Source of the DNA: Ilumatobacteraceae bacterium
GTDB taxonomy: Bacteria > Actinomycetota > Acidimicrobiia > Acidimicrobiales > Ilumatobacteraceae
Length of the DNA stretch: 37,136 nt
Assembly: GCA_016463775.1 (NCBI GenBank)
Contig: JAEMQQ010000012.1
Span: 5,014-42,149 of the forward strand
Reading direction: 5' to 3'
The stretch's first letter is position 1, and the number at the start of each line of letters is the position of its first letter. A model generated the notes under the pieces. It made no database searches and had not been told where the DNA came from. It worked only from the letters and a program-made list of their open reading frames with translations. Positions 1-7,187 of the stretch are shown piece by piece. The translations under genes and the position numbers were made by a program.

Positions 1-697
1 GTCCGTCGAGGGAAGCCACTTTGGTGTTGAGATGCACGAGACCAGGCAGGCGGTCGGCCATCTGGCGCGGTAGTGCACCCATCCCAAGACGTGGCACGGC
101 TGCATCACCAGCACCGAGACAGCGAAAGATGATGTCGAACATGCGCCGCGACGTAGTAAGCGACGGGTCAAGTTGAATGCCGCCAAACAGTGGGCGAAAG
201 AACTGGTCAATGATCGATTGCGAAAATCCGGCGCGGCGCAGCGCCACGACGGTGGGCAGGTCTTGCCCGCGCAACAACTCGCGTGGGTCGCCCCGCAGCG
301 TACGTGCGCGCAGCAGGGCGATACGCGCCTTGTCGGCGATGGTGCCGATGGGTGCGCGCGCTGTGCTGAGCAGCGAGCGTGGCGCACGAAACGGGTCGCT
401 CACTTCGTATGAGCGACCACGCATCATTACGAGTGCGCCCGGTGCGAACTTGCACAACTCAAGTGCATCGGTGTCTATTTGGCGTTGCAATTCGGGATAC
501 GACGTCAGCAGTGTTTGAAACCCGTGATCAAGACGAAAGCCATCGACGACATCGGTGCGAATTCGTCCGCCAACATCGTCTTGCGCTTCAAGTACCACCA
601 CATTGAGCGATTTGCCATGTAAGTGGCGTGCCGCAGCAAGCCCGGCCAAACCGGCGCCAACGATGGCGACGTCGGCACGAACTGGGAGTTGGCTCAC
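1..697 (-). CDS. FAD-dependent amine oxidase/desaturase-like oxidoreductase (3' end outside window)
   Basis: The gene reads leftward from a GTG at 697 and leaves the window, so only the first 232 residues are visible. The N-terminus has a Rossmann dinucleotide-binding GAGLAG loop (residues 14-19), then an acidic residue ending the second strand (VVVLEA) and the GGR motif. This is the FAD-binding pattern of the amine oxidase / protoporphyrinogen oxidase / phytoene desaturase superfamily. The following region (LDHGFQTL, FFRPLFGGI) matches the general 'NAD(P)/FAD-dependent oxidoreductase' members of that group. The substrate cannot be deduced. It starts 19 bp after the stop of the epimerase gene on the same strand and is probably cotranscribed with it. 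The start choice is supported by the GxGxxG motif lying 13 residues in, the usual distance. The family call is good; the specific function is unknown. Confidence 0.8.
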   Translation of the reverse strand, partial: MSQLPVRADVAIVGAGLAGLAAARHLHGKSLNVVVLEAQDDVGGRIRTDVVDGFRLDHGFQTLLTSYPELQRQIDTDALELCKFAPGALVMMRGRSYEVSDPFRAPRSLLSTARAPIGTIADKARIALLRARTLRGDPRELLRGQDLPTVVALRRAGFSQSIIDQFFRPLFGGIQLDPSLTTSRRMFDIIFRCLGAGDAAVPRLGMGALPRQMADRLPGLVHLNTKVASLDG

Positions 698-716
698 TGA
701 CGCACCGGTTGCGGAA

Positions 717-1601
717 TCATTTTTGCAATAGAGCGCGCAATGCAATTTCCAACGTGGGATGGCTGAACTCGAAACCAGCGCCACTCAGCGCTGCTGGAAT
801 CACGCGCTGACCAGTAAAGAGCAACGCGTTGGCAAGTTCGCCACCGAGCAAGAGTTTGGGGCCGATAGACGGCACCGCAAGCACGGCTGGGCGGCGCAAC
901 ACTTTGCCCATCACTGCGGCAAAGTCTGCGTTCGTGATCGGCGCTGGGGCAGTGAGGTTTACTGCACCCTGCAGGCTGGAGGTCAGAAGATGTTCGATTG
1001 CAGAGACTTCGTCGTCGATCGAAATCCAGCTTTGCCATTGATTACCCCGTCCGAACCTGCCACCGAGACCGGCACGAAACAGCGGCAATTGTTTTTTGAG
1101 TGCGCCACCCTTGGTGGACAGCACGATGCCTGTGCGCAGGAACACCGTTCGCGTACCCGCGCCAACGGCGGCAGCTTCCCATTCTTTGCAGACGTCAGCA
1201 AGGAACCCCGTGCCTGCGGCGGCATCCTCGTGGAGTGGCTCGTCGCCACACGCACCATAGATGCCGATGGCTGACCCCGACAAAAACACTGACGGACGTT
1301 TCGCGGCACCAGCAATGACCGACGCCAGCAGTTTGGTGCTCTTTACGCGACTGTCGAGAATTTCGCGCTTGTACGAATTGGACCACCGCTTGTCGCCGAT
1401 GCCAGCACCCGACAGATGAATGACGGCGTCAGCGCCATCGATAACAGAGGCATCGATATCGCCGCGGGCCGGGTTCCAGGTCGACTCACCTTGTTTGGCC
1501 GTGCGACGCACGAGGCGCACTACCTCGTGGCCGTGCGCAGTGAGTTGAGGAACCAGAGCCGAGCCAATGAGCCCGCTGGCACCCGAAACAACGATTCGCA
1601 T
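717..1601 (-). CDS. TIGR01777-family NAD(P)-dependent epimerase (SDR superfamily, YfcH/SDR39U1-like)
   Basis: This 294-residue protein is a complete atypical short-chain dehydrogenase. The N-terminus carries the nucleotide-binding GASGLIGS motif (residues 7-14) followed by an RR cap on strand 2. The central HLSGAGI and SGSAIGIYG segments match the TIGR01777 family, and the C-terminal 50 residues resemble the DUF1731 extension. Length agrees with the family (about 290-300). The biological substrate is not known for the family; E. coli YfcH and human SDR39U1 are members. The start is an ATG at 1601 with a TAGTCT hexamer six bases upstream, fitting a leaderless transcript. The partial FAD oxidoreductase follows 19 bp downstream, suggesting a two-gene unit of redox enzymes. 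Confidence 0.88.
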   Translation of the reverse strand: MRIVVSGASGLIGSALVPQLTAHGHEVVRLVRRTAKQGESTWNPARGDIDASVIDGADAVIHLSGAGIGDKRWSNSYKREILDSRVKSTKLLASVIAGAAKRPSVFLSGSAIGIYGACGDEPLHEDAAAGTGFLADVCKEWEAAAVGAGTRTVFLRTGIVLSTKGGALKKQLPLFRAGLGGRFGRGNQWQSWISIDDEVSAIEHLLTSSLQGAVNLTAPAPITNADFAAVMGKVLRRPAVLAVPSIGPKLLLGGELANALLFTGQRVIPAALSGAGFEFSHPTLEIALRALLQK

Positions 1602-1607
1602 GTCGTC

Positions 1608-1613
1608 AGACTA
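1608..1613 (-). promoter_or_regulatory. Probable leaderless -10 element (TAGTCT) of the epimerase gene
   Basis: On the minus strand TAGTCT ends six bases before the ATG at 1601. This fits the actinobacterial TANNNT -10 element with transcription beginning at the start codon. There is no Shine-Dalgarno sequence. No convincing -35 is visible, which is usual for such promoters. Confidence 0.5.
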
Positions 1614-1651
1614 CGCCCGAACCGACTTCCAAAAATTGCGCAACTATCAAT

Positions 1652-3535
1652 TTACGGAATGACGATGGGGATTGATGTCACGACCGTATTCGGGCGGAAG
1701 AGCAATCGGGCCTTGATAGCCAAAGCCGACTGGTTATGTAGCCACTGCGAACGCAGGCTGGTGACGAACTCTGGAATCACGACAGTGACGATGTCATCCG
1801 ACTGCAGGCCGTCGAGCCGTTCAATTTCCGAGAGAACCTTTTCTGTGAGATTGCGGTAGTCATCAACGGTGGTGTCAAGGGCAACGTTGGGGAAACTCTG
1901 TGCCCAGGCGCGCTGTAATTCATCCGACTCTTCGTTCGAGCCCACGATGCTGAGGGCCAACAGGCGATCTGGGTTCAGGCTCTGGGCGTATTTCACCGCT
2001 TGTACGACGCCGGCATTGATCGAGCCCACCAGCACCACTACGAAATGAGTGCGGAAAGGCGGAACAACCTGGTCTGCAACCTTGAGGAACTCTCGAACTC
2101 GCATGTAGTGACGGTTGATGACCGTGAAGATAAAAATCATGGTCGGAATCACAACCGCAGGAATCCATGCTCCATCGGTGAACTTGACGGTCACGACGGT
2201 CAGGGCTACGGCCAATGTGGTGAGCGCGCCGACACCGGTAAAGAACGCCTTCAACAACCAGGACTTCTCTTTCAGCCGAACGAGTCGCACGAACATTCCC
2301 GTCTGGCTGATCGTGAAGCCGGTGAATACCCCGACTGCGTAGAGCGGAATGAGCGCATTCACAATGCCGCCGAAGGCAACCACCAGCACCGACGCAGCAA
2401 CACCGAGGGCAATGATGCCGTTGCTGAAGACGAGACGGTCGCCACGATTGGCGAGTTGTCGTGGCAGGAAACTGTCCTTGGCAATTACTGATGAGAGGCG
2501 GGGAAAGTCGGCGTAGGCGGTGTTCGCAGCAAGAATCAGAATGCCGAATGTGGCGAATTGCGTGATGAAGAAAAAGATATTGCGACCGCCGTAAACCTGC
2601 TCTGCCAACTGCGCGAGCACGGTGTCACGAATCTTGCCCTCCTCGTCTTTCAGCGGCTGTAGTTGCTGGGCAAGCACACTCAGACCAAAAAATGAGGTTC
2701 CAAGTATGACCGCCATCAACATGAGCGTCTGGGAGGCGTTGCGGGCCTCGGGCTTTTCAAAGGCTGGTACCCCGTCGGCTACGGCCTCGATACCAGTCAG
2801 AGCAACTGCGCCCGAGGAAAATGCCTTGAGGAAATAAAAGAGGGTGAGAGCTTTCTGGCCCTCGAGTAATTCGCGCTCCACTTCACCCGTGTGGGGTATC
2901 GGGCCAAGATCTTGAAAGTAGACGCGGTAGAGACCAACAAGAATGAGCGCGGCAAGGCTCAGGATGTAGAGATACGTAGGTGGCGCAAACAGTGCCCCTG
3001 ATTCACGAACACCACGCAGGTTGGCGAATGTGACGAGGAAGATGAATGCAATGCAGAGCGCAACTCGATACGGCGCCAAACCGTTGAAGGCCGACACGAT
3101 TGCCGCTACGCCACCCGCCACGGACACCGCGACGGTGAGGATGTAGTCAACGAGCATTGAAGCACCTGACACGAGTGACGGGTATTTGCCGAGGTTGTCC
3201 TTGGCCACGATGTAACTGCCGCCGCCGTGCGGGTAGGCGTGAATTGTCTGTCGGTAACTGTTCACAACGATCGCCAGCAAGATGACCACCATGATTGCGA
3301 TCGGCACAAGGTTGTCGAAGGCGGCCAAACCGACGGCAGCCATCGTCAGAAAGACGATGAGAATCTCTTCGGTGGCATAAGCGGTGCTGGAAATCGCATC
3401 GCTGGCAAAAACCGGCAGTGCCACCCGCTTTTTCAGACGATGGTGCGCATCTTCGGTGTTGGCAATCGGGTTGCCGACGAGACGGCCCTTCCAGCGGGCG
3501 AACCCGGTGCGATTGTCTTTGGTGGTTGGTGCCAT
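1652..3535 (-). CDS. APC-superfamily permease, KimA-like potassium transporter (Rv2690c-type)
   Basis: This is a 627-residue polytopic membrane protein. About twelve hydrophobic segments occupy residues 40-480, and a soluble C-terminal domain of about 140 residues resembles a universal-stress-type fold. The N-terminal block LPVFASDAISSTAYATEE is the diagnostic first segment of the group that includes Bacillus KimA, a high-affinity K+/H+ symporter, and mycobacterial Rv2690c. The neighbours support potassium: it is divergent, with a 47-bp gap, from two TrkA-type RCK genes, in the same order as M. tuberculosis Rv2690c-ceoB-ceoC. A GGAAAG sequence seven bases before the ATG at 3535 is a fair ribosome-binding site. 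Annotation only as 'amino acid permease' is the alternative. Transport of K+ is inferred from family and context. Confidence 0.8.
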   Translation of the reverse strand: MAPTTKDNRTGFARWKGRLVGNPIANTEDAHHRLKKRVALPVFASDAISSTAYATEEILIVFLTMAAVGLAAFDNLVPIAIMVVILLAIVVNSYRQTIHAYPHGGGSYIVAKDNLGKYPSLVSGASMLVDYILTVAVSVAGGVAAIVSAFNGLAPYRVALCIAFIFLVTFANLRGVRESGALFAPPTYLYILSLAALILVGLYRVYFQDLGPIPHTGEVERELLEGQKALTLFYFLKAFSSGAVALTGIEAVADGVPAFEKPEARNASQTLMLMAVILGTSFFGLSVLAQQLQPLKDEEGKIRDTVLAQLAEQVYGGRNIFFFITQFATFGILILAANTAYADFPRLSSVIAKDSFLPRQLANRGDRLVFSNGIIALGVAASVLVVAFGGIVNALIPLYAVGVFTGFTISQTGMFVRLVRLKEKSWLLKAFFTGVGALTTLAVALTVVTVKFTDGAWIPAVVIPTMIFIFTVINRHYMRVREFLKVADQVVPPFRTHFVVVLVGSINAGVVQAVKYAQSLNPDRLLALSIVGSNEESDELQRAWAQSFPNVALDTTVDDYRNLTEKVLSEIERLDGLQSDDIVTVVIPEFVTSLRSQWLHNQSALAIKARLLFRPNTVVTSIPIVIP

Positions 3536-3568
3536 GAGTGAACTTTCCAGACGGTCCTGGACGCGAAG

Positions 3569-3574
3569 TACGAT
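3569..3574 (+). promoter_or_regulatory. Probable -10 element (TACGAT) for the ceoB-like gene
   Basis: TACGAT ends eight bases before the GTG start at 3583 and no Shine-Dalgarno sequence is present. This matches the leaderless spacing seen at other genes in the window. It lies within the 47-bp region shared with the divergent permease gene. Confidence 0.4.
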
Positions 3575-3582
3575 GGTAGTTC

Positions 3583-4245
3583 GTGCATGTTGTCATCGTT
3601 GGTTGCGGGCGTGTGGGCTCAACGTTGGCGCGGGAATTGTCGCTGCTCGGCAACACGGTCGCCGTAATCGATCGTCGCGCTGATGCATTCCTGCGACTGG
3701 GCGACGACTTTGCCGGCCAGACCCTCGTTGGAATTGGTTTTGACCCCGACATCCTTATCTCTGCGGGCATCGAGCGCGCCGACGCACTTGCCGCAGTTAC
3801 CAACGGCGACAACTCCAACATCATGATTGCCCGCGTGGCCCGCGAGCGGTTCGGCATTCACAGCGTGGTGGCCCGCATCTATGACCCCAAACGATCGGAA
3901 ATTTATGAGCGGCTGGGCATCGCCACCGTGGCCACCGTGAAGTGGACCGCCGAGCGCATCATGCGCCGCATCGTGAGCGATCGCCCGTCAGTGGAGTGGA
4001 CCGACCCGAGTGCCGAACTCGTGCTCGTCGAACGCATCGTGGGGGACGCATGGGTGGGTGAGCGAATCGGTGAACTCGATCGTGGCTGTGCAAAAGTCGT
4101 CGGAGTACGCCGTTTTGGCAAAGCACTGCTGGCAAGTGATGATGTGCTCGTGCAACAAGGCGATGTGCTGTACGTCGCAGTGCTCAACGACGACATCGCC
4201 AAACTTGACGCTTTTCTCACACAAGGCCCGGGTGAGCGTCGATGA
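3583..4245 (+). CDS. ceoB: TrkA-type potassium uptake regulatory protein (RCK_N + RCK_C), CeoB-like
   Basis: This 220-residue cytoplasmic regulator has an N-terminal RCK/TrkA-N Rossmann domain (residues 1 to about 135). It shows the GCGRVGS nucleotide loop at 7-13 and the strand-2 acidic residue in VIDRR that binds the ribose of NAD(H). A TrkA-C domain (about 140-220) follows. Such proteins gate Trk/Ktr-type K+ transporters in response to nucleotides. The GTG at 3583 puts the first beta strand at the N-terminus, as in relatives. The stop overlaps the ATG of the next gene by four bases, so the two are translationally coupled and probably form a heteromeric regulator. The symbol follows mycobacterial Rv2691 by synteny. 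No TrkH/KtrB-type pore is in the window; the divergent permease is the likely partner, which is an inference. Confidence 0.85.
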   Translation: MHVVIVGCGRVGSTLARELSLLGNTVAVIDRRADAFLRLGDDFAGQTLVGIGFDPDILISAGIERADALAAVTNGDNSNIMIARVARERFGIHSVVARIYDPKRSEIYERLGIATVATVKWTAERIMRRIVSDRPSVEWTDPSAELVLVERIVGDAWVGERIGELDRGCAKVVGVRRFGKALLASDDVLVQQGDVLYVAVLNDDIAKLDAFLTQGPGERR

Positions 4246-4910
4246 AAGTGATTATCGCTGGTGGTGGCAGTGTCGGACGCTTCACGGCGCGTGAAATGGT
4301 GAATGCGGGGCACACCGTGACGATTCTTGACAACGATCGGTCCACAATTCGTGAGTACCAATCACGGCCAGAGTCGAGTGGCATCGAATGGCATTTCGGT
4401 GATGCCTGCGACTACCTGGTGCTCGACGCAGTCGGTTGTCGAGACGCCGATGTCGTGGCCTCGGTGACCGGTGATGACGAAGACAACTTGGTGATCTCAC
4501 TATTGGCCAAGCAGGAATTCGGCGTGCCACGCGTCGTTGCGCGGGCCAACAATCCGAAGAACTATTGGATGTTCAACGAGATGTGGGGTGTCGATGTTTC
4601 GGTGTCGACGCCGCACCTGATCACGAGCCTGGTGCAAGAGGCAACTTCAGTGGGCAACTTTGTTCGCCTCATGCAGTTGAAGGGTGGCAAAGCCGAACTG
4701 GTCGAGGTGACCCTTGCCGAGTCGTCACCAGCCGCCAATCGCGCGCTGGCAGATTTGGTGTTGCCGCGCAGTGCAACGATTGTGGCGATCGTGCGGGCCG
4801 AACGGGTGATGGTGCCCACCAAAGACACCGTGCTGCGCGCGGGTGACGAAGTGATGGCGCTCATCACCGAGGATGCTGAAGCTGCAGTTGCCAAACTGTT
4901 GGTGGGCTAA
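4242..4910 (+). CDS. ceoC: TrkA-type potassium uptake regulatory protein, CeoC-like
   Basis: The second RCK protein of the pair has 222 residues. It starts with a GGGSVGR dinucleotide loop (7-13) and an ILDND strand-2 end, with a TrkA-N domain to about residue 135 and a TrkA-C domain from about 140. It overlaps the upstream gene by ATGA. Two adjacent RCK proteins of unequal sequence beside an APC permease is the arrangement of M. tuberculosis Rv2691-Rv2692. The conserved VVARANNP stretch is typical of the family. It probably senses NAD(H) or ATP and regulates potassium flux together with its neighbour. It converges with the OB-fold gene, leaving 23 bp between the stops, and I see no strong terminator hairpin there. 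Confidence 0.85.
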   Translation: MKVIIAGGGSVGRFTAREMVNAGHTVTILDNDRSTIREYQSRPESSGIEWHFGDACDYLVLDAVGCRDADVVASVTGDDEDNLVISLLAKQEFGVPRVVARANNPKNYWMFNEMWGVDVSVSTPHLITSLVQEATSVGNFVRLMQLKGGKAELVEVTLAESSPAANRALADLVLPRSATIVAIVRAERVMVPTKDTVLRAGDEVMALITEDAEAAVAKLLVG

Positions 4911-4933
4911 AGCGGCAGACAGCTTCGCGCGCT

Positions 4934-5299
4934 CTACTGCCCGGGGCTGGGGAGCAAGCGGTACACAGGGTTCAACATCACACGGCGTTTGCCCTCGAAG
5001 TGGGCAACCCCCGACACAGTCAGTCCGCGATTGTGGCCGATGCCCGGAATTCGTTCGCGACCGCTGAAGATGACGATGATTTCGCCGGTGCCATCACTGA
5101 TCTCAACCTCGACCGCAGAAATACCGGCGCGCGGCTTGACGCTCATGCGACGAATCTCACCACACACGTCGACCCGCCGACGCATCGGCATGTCGGCCAA
5201 TGTCACCATGTGCAGTTCGCCAAACTTTGCACAAAGGCGTTCGGAAACCAATTCGTCCTTGGTCTGTGAACCACGGCCGAGGAAGTCGCGAATACCCAT
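4934..5299 (-). CDS. Small OB-fold nucleic-acid-binding protein (Rv2694c-like)
   Basis: This 121-residue protein has a central OB-fold of the tRNA-anticodon/RecG-wedge type (about residues 40-110). Alternating strands include VDVCGEI, VEVEISDGTGEIIVIFSG and LTVSGVAHFEG. The phrase 'DGTGEI..IFSGR' is the usual hallmark of OB domains that bind single-stranded nucleic acid or occur in RecG/DNA polymerase accessory modules. Its position next to the K+ locus matches Rv2694c in M. tuberculosis, so the association is old although the functional link is unknown. The ATG at 5299 has no Shine-Dalgarno sequence; a TACGCT hexamer lies 13 bases upstream inside a palindrome shared with the divergent gene. 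Its molecular role is undetermined. Confidence 0.78.
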   Translation of the reverse strand: MGIRDFLGRGSQTKDELVSERLCAKFGELHMVTLADMPMRRRVDVCGEIRRMSVKPRAGISAVEVEISDGTGEIIVIFSGRERIPGIGHNRGLTVSGVAHFEGKRRVMLNPVYRLLPSPGQ

Positions 5300-5312
5300 A
5301 GGCGTTGACTTC

Positions 5313-5322
5313 AGCGTACGCT
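5313..5322. promoter_or_regulatory. Palindromic AGCGTACGCT carrying overlapping divergent -10 elements
   Basis: The perfect 10-bp palindrome AGCGTACGCT reads TACGCT on both strands. On the plus strand this hexamer ends seven bases before the GTG at 5330, the leaderless spacing. On the minus strand it would place a transcription start about six bases before the ATG at 5299. The two -10 elements share the central TA, so only one RNA polymerase could occupy the site at a time. Confidence 0.45.
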
Positions 5323-5329
5323 CAACGAG

Positions 5330-5737
5330 GTGAGCACCCGAAAACTCATCATTGCCAGCCTGATCTGCGGGCTGCTCATCCTTGCTGCGGGAAGTCTGAA
5401 GTTGTTCCAGACGTCGAGCGACTCGGGTGGGTCGCCAAACTTGTTCAAACTTGGTACAACGGTGGAAATGGCCGGGGTCAGGGTCACGGTTGCAACTGTG
5501 CAGGTGACCGCCGACAAAACTTACGTCAACGTGACGATGAACGGGTCGGTCGGCGATTCACCGATTGCGGGTTGGTCGATGCTGGCAAATGGTGAGATCA
5601 CCACGCCACTTGCCTCGACCGTGTGTCCGAGCGCGCCACGAGAGGTGATGTGCGTGCTTGAATTCGTCGTGGCAGTCGGCACACCGACAATTGTGTTCGT
5701 GCGTGATGGCGACAAAACGCAATGGTTGGGCTCATAA
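5330..5737 (+). CDS. Membrane-anchored secreted small protein of unknown function
   Basis: This 135-residue protein starts with the positively charged MSTRK, then a single hydrophobic segment (about residues 6-22), and has no lipobox cysteine, so it is probably a signal anchor. The exported part (about 25-135) is rich in short beta strands (TTVEMAGVRVTVATVQV, KTYVNVTMNG). It has two cysteines (in STVCPS and EVMCVL) 11 residues apart that could form a disulfide. The strand pattern resembles immunoglobulin-like DUF4352 or telokin-type domains, but I cannot assign a family. The GTG start has a leaderless TACGCT hexamer seven bases upstream. It ends 28 bp before lipoamide dehydrogenase; whether it shares that transcript is unclear. 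The gene is believable; the function is unknown. Confidence 0.65.
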   Translation: MSTRKLIIASLICGLLILAAGSLKLFQTSSDSGGSPNLFKLGTTVEMAGVRVTVATVQVTADKTYVNVTMNGSVGDSPIAGWSMLANGEITTPLASTVCPSAPREVMCVLEFVVAVGTPTIVFVRDGDKTQWLGS

Positions 5738-5751
5738 CCTCACGAAACCGC

Positions 5752-5757
5752 TACCGT
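5752..5757 (+). promoter_or_regulatory. Probable -10 element (TACCGT) for the lpd operon
   Basis: TACCGT ends eight bases before a GTG at 5766 and no Shine-Dalgarno sequence is visible. It falls in the 28-bp gap after the small secreted protein. It supports the GTG at 5766 as the lpd start and a promoter specific to the lipoyl operon. Confidence 0.4.
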
Positions 5758-5765
5758 ACATAGAT

Positions 5766-7169
5766 GTGGAAGGCGAACAGTTCGACCTCGTTGTCATAGG
5801 TGGTGGGCCGGGCGGCTATGCGGCTGCTTTCTATGCCGCATCGGCGGGCATGAGGGTGGCGTTGATCGAAAAAGACACCATCGGTGGTACCTGTCTCAAT
5901 CGCGGTTGCATTCCCGCCAAGGCGTTCTTGGAGAGTGCCGCGGTGTTTCGTCATGTCGCACATGCCAAAGACTTTGGCATCGAATCAACGGCGCCAGTCG
6001 TCAATTTTGCCATTACCCAGGCACGCAAGCAGACCATCGTCAGCGGTCTCGTGAAGGGCCTGACGGGTCTCACCAAAAGCAAAAAAGTCACCTATTTACT
6101 CGGCACTGGTTCGCTCGGTGCGGGCCGCACCGTCACCGTACGGGGCAGCGATGGTGGAAAGCGCATACTCATTGGTGAACATGTCATTTTGGCGTCGGGT
6201 TCGGTGCCACGGACGATCCCAGGTTTCGTCGTTGGTGGCCCGATCATGACCTCCGACGAGGTATTGGCTCTCGAAAAAATTCCGTCGCGCATGGCGGTGA
6301 TCGGTGGCGGTGCAATCGGCTGTGAGTTCGCCTCGTGCTTTGCCGACCTTGGTTCTGCGGTCACGATCCTCGAGGGTCTGCCCAAGGTGTTGCCAGGTCT
6401 CGACACCGACGTTGCGAATGTGGTCGTGAAGTCGTTCAAGAAACGGAACATCGACATTCGCACCGGTGTGCAAGTCACGGGGCACACACCACTTGCCTCA
6501 GGTGGCACCACCGTGTCGTTCGGTTCGGGGGAGACGTTGGAGGTCGATGCCGTCGTCATCTCGGTCGGTCGACGTCCGTATTCTGACGAACTTGGTTTAC
6601 AAGGCACCAACGTGGTGGTCAGCGAGCGTGGCTTCGTTGATGTCGACGGCTACTGCCAAACCGGTGAGCCAAAGGTGTATGCCGTCGGTGACTTGATCAG
6701 CACTGCGCAACTCGCCCACGTTGCCTACGCCGAGGCGATCGTGGCGGTCAAACACATGCGCGGCGAAAAGGTGTACCCAGTCATGTACGACCGTGTGCCG
6801 TGGGCGATTTATTGTCATCCCGAAGTTGCGTGGGCGGGGCCGTCAGAAGAAGAGGCACGAGCAGCGGGTCACGATGTGGTCGTTGCCAAACACCAATTTC
6901 GGTCCAACTCACGCGCGATGATTCTTGGAGAACTCGATGGCCTCGTCAAGATCATCGCCAAAAAAGATCGTGACGGCCGGGCCGGTCAGGTGCTCGGCGT
7001 GCACATGGTGGGCCCGTGGGTCACCGAGCAATTGTCGGGCGGGTACCTGGCAGTGAATTGGGAAGCGACCGTGGATGAAATTGCCGAGTTCCTCCAGCCG
7101 CACCCGAGCCTCACGGAGGTGTTCGGCGAAACCGTCATGTCTCTCACCGGTCGAAGCATCAACGCCTAG
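5766..7169 (+). CDS. lpd: Dihydrolipoyl dehydrogenase (E3)
   Basis: This flavoenzyme reoxidises dihydrolipoamide on E2 with NAD+. From the GTG at 5766 the protein has 467 residues, the family length. It has an FAD loop GGGPGG (12-17), the redox disulfide C43/C48 in GGTCLNRGCIP, a second Rossmann motif GGGAIG in the NAD domain, a VYAVGD FAD-pyrophosphate motif, and the C-terminal catalytic dyad H446/E451 in HPSLTE. The frame stays open further upstream to 5658, but that would add a non-homologous tail overlapping the previous gene, so I reject it. It is followed after 18 bp by the E2 gene, and all genes to 12853 are tightly packed. No E1 is in the window, so this E3 may serve pyruvate, oxoglutarate or branched-chain complexes encoded elsewhere. 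Confidence 0.93.
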   Translation: MEGEQFDLVVIGGGPGGYAAAFYAASAGMRVALIEKDTIGGTCLNRGCIPAKAFLESAAVFRHVAHAKDFGIESTAPVVNFAITQARKQTIVSGLVKGLTGLTKSKKVTYLLGTGSLGAGRTVTVRGSDGGKRILIGEHVILASGSVPRTIPGFVVGGPIMTSDEVLALEKIPSRMAVIGGGAIGCEFASCFADLGSAVTILEGLPKVLPGLDTDVANVVVKSFKKRNIDIRTGVQVTGHTPLASGGTTVSFGSGETLEVDAVVISVGRRPYSDELGLQGTNVVVSERGFVDVDGYCQTGEPKVYAVGDLISTAQLAHVAYAEAIVAVKHMRGEKVYPVMYDRVPWAIYCHPEVAWAGPSEEEARAAGHDVVVAKHQFRSNSRAMILGELDGLVKIIAKKDRDGRAGQVLGVHMVGPWVTEQLSGGYLAVNWEATVDEIAEFLQPHPSLTEVFGETVMSLTGRSINA

Positions 7170-7187
7170 CCATGAGGTATTCACACG

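Noticed and set aside
4911-4941. Hairpin terminator between the ceoC-like and OB-fold genes
   Set aside because: GGCAG/CTGCC arms are five bases long with an 18-base loop and no following T run.
5658-5765. Longer Lpd start at 5658 or 5706
   Set aside because: The added residues have no relation to E3 enzymes and overlap the end of the preceding gene; the GTG at 5766 gives the correct length and leaves the FAD motif near the N-terminus.
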